DNA from: Candidatus Falkowbacteria bacterium RIFCSPLOWO2_02_FULL_45_15
GTDB taxonomy: Bacteria > Patescibacteriota > Patescibacteriia > Patescibacteriales > XYC2-FULL-47-12
DNA: 13,381 nt
Assembly (NCBI GenBank): GCA_001777995.1
Contig: MFFV01000043.1
Location: 1 to 13,381, forward strand
Reading direction: 5' to 3'
Under the pieces are notes generated by a model. It searched no databases. It saw only the letters and a program-made list of their open reading frames with translations, and had not been told where the DNA came from. A program made the position numbers and the translations under genes. Of this stretch, positions 12,401 through 13,381 are shown in pieces. Within the stretch, counting starts at the first letter, position 1, and each line of letters begins with the position of its first letter.

Positions 12401-13381
12401 TTATTTAAATTCATCTAAAACTATGGTGCGGACAATTATTTTATCGCCCCGCTGAATTTTTAAACCTATTTTATTTCCGGGTTTATACTTTTGTATCACG
12501 TTAAATAAAGTGTTGCTCCTTTCTATTTTCATGGCGTTAACTTCAATAATTATGTCTCCTTCCTCCAAGCCGCCTTTAGCCGCGGGCGAATCGGCTAAAA
12601 TGGCCGGCGAGTCAGGGTCGTCTTCCGCGCGAATAATCCAGGCGCCGCTCGGGCGAGGCAAATTCTTCGCTGTTGCTAATTCCGGAGTAAGCATCACGTA
12701 ACGGATGCCGATGCGCGGCCGCACGATGCGGTTTTGCTCGCGGATGCTTTTGATAACGACTTTAGCGTCGTTAATCGGAATGGCGAAGCTGATGCTTTGC
12801 GCGCTTTCGTCAATAGCGACATTAACCCCTACCACTTTGCCCGATAAATCAATCAGCGGCCCGCCGGAATTTCCCGGATTAATCTGGGCGTCTGTTTGGA
12901 TAACGTTATCCAGCGCTTCCACGTTGCCGCGATTGTCGCTCGCGGCAATGCTCCGGCCTAAGGCGCTCACTATGCCTTTGGTAACGCTGTTTTGATATTT
13001 GCCTAAAGCGTTGCCGATCGCCATTACGGACATGCCCTGCACCAATTTATCGCTGTCGCCCAGTTCCACAAAAGGCAAATCTTTGTCAAAAATTTTCAGC
13101 ACTCCCAAATCTTTCAGCGGGTCAACGCCGATGTATTGCGCGTAGTATTTTTTGCCGCTGTTTAGAATAATTTGGTATTCGGCCGTCTCGGGGTTGCCGG
13201 CTTTAGCCACGTGTTTGTTGGTTAAAATGTAGCCGTCAGCCGAGATAATAAAACCGGTGCCGGATCCTGCTTGCTTTTTTTGCTTTTGGGTTGTGGCGCC
13301 GTCTTGATTAAAAATAATTACACTCTGGTAATCGTTAATGATTATGCTGACTACCGCGGGCGTTACTGCTTTAATGGCGCG
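12401..13381 (-). CDS. HtrA/DegP-family serine protease with PDZ domain, 5' end cut by window edge
   Basis: This is a trypsin-like envelope protease that degrades or refolds damaged exported proteins. In-window length is 326 residues and the frame stays open to the right edge, so the N-terminal anchor or signal is missing. The whole catalytic triad is present: His in TNKHVA (codon 13211-13213), Asp in KDLGVLKI (13109-13111) and Ser in NPGNSGGPL (12866-12868). The partial protease domain begins AVTPAVVSI and includes GSGTGFIISADGYILTNKH. One PDZ domain follows (about the last 100 residues), containing AAKGGLEEGDIIIEVNAMKI. A GTG at 13210 could be mistaken for the start, but the catalytic His is encoded immediately upstream. 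The final TAA is followed by the shared terminator. Promoter and first residues are outside the window. Confidence 0.95.
   Translation of the reverse strand, partial: RAIKAVTPAVVSIIINDYQSVIIFNQDGATTQKQKKQAGSGTGFIISADGYILTNKHVAKAGNPETAEYQIILNSGKKYYAQYIGVDPLKDLGVLKIFDKDLPFVELGDSDKLVQGMSVMAIGNALGKYQNSVTKGIVSALGRSIAASDNRGNVEALDNVIQTDAQINPGNSGGPLIDLSGKVVGVNVAIDESAQSISFAIPINDAKVVIKSIREQNRIVRPRIGIRYVMLTPELATAKNLPRPSGAWIIRAEDDPDSPAILADSPAAKGGLEEGDIIIEVNAMKIERSNTLFNVIQKYKPGNKIGLKIQRGDKIIVRTIVLDEFK

Noticed and set aside
12401..13210. A complete 269-aa HtrA protein starting at 13210
   Set aside because: The start would be an internal GTG directly after the catalytic histidine; the frame continues to the right edge with typical HtrA sequence.
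1..13381. CRISPR arrays, rRNA genes, transposases or phage genes
   Set aside because: No regularly spaced direct repeats, rRNA-like sequence, integrase or transposase motifs were seen on either strand.

Overview
The window looks like a contiguous piece of a bacterial chromosome, most likely from a member of the Patescibacteria / Candidate Phyla Radiation (Parcubacteria-like). This placement is an inference. It rests on compact, co-oriented small operons, A-rich leaders instead of Shine-Dalgarno sequences before most genes, tiny Cys-rich and GIY-YIG ORFs, and GC-rich palindromes of a kind I associate with those genomes. No ribosomal marker is present to confirm it. Almost everything is on the minus strand; one small gene is on the plus strand.

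Right to left, in the direction of transcription. (a) A periplasmic-type HtrA/DegP serine protease runs off the right edge (12401->13381). It converges on a small double zinc-ribbon protein (11971-12345, +), and the two share a bidirectional terminator. (b) Divergent from the zinc-ribbon gene is a four-gene GldA-GldF-GldG-DUF4340 ABC exporter cassette (11841->7585). It is possibly followed by a 40-codon membrane ORF that carries a one-base frame offset, then a hairpin. (c) A very tight unit follows: GIY-YIG nuclease (7347->7096), 3 nt, tRNA-Gln(UUG) (7092->7022), 3 nt, DUF475/TerC-like membrane protein (7018->6101), 1 nt, membrane-anchored methyltransferase (6099->5575), terminator. Upstream of the GIY-YIG gene lies what appears to be a broken second copy of the tRNA-Gln 5' end, split by a 37-bp palindrome. 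(d) The left third is an efflux operon: an Rrf2-family regulator with a near-consensus promoter and an overlapping palindromic operator, then a membrane fusion protein with an unusually long helical hairpin, then an RND pump that runs off the left edge (5433->1).

How the parts work together: the Rrf2 protein probably senses a redox or metal signal through a CxxC pair and controls its own promoter and the pump. The Gld-type ABC proteins probably form one envelope complex (ATPase, permease, two membrane-tethered auxiliary proteins) whose substrate outside gliding bacteria is unknown. The tRNA sits inside a protein-coding transcription unit, so tRNA processing may determine the 5' end of the DUF475 mRNA.

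The most noteworthy signals are the tRNA-Gln remnant with its palindrome insertion and adjacent GIY-YIG gene, the tRNA embedded with 3-nt gaps, the Rrf2-controlled RND system with its operator, the extra transmembrane pair in the RND pump, and the oversized hairpin in its adaptor.
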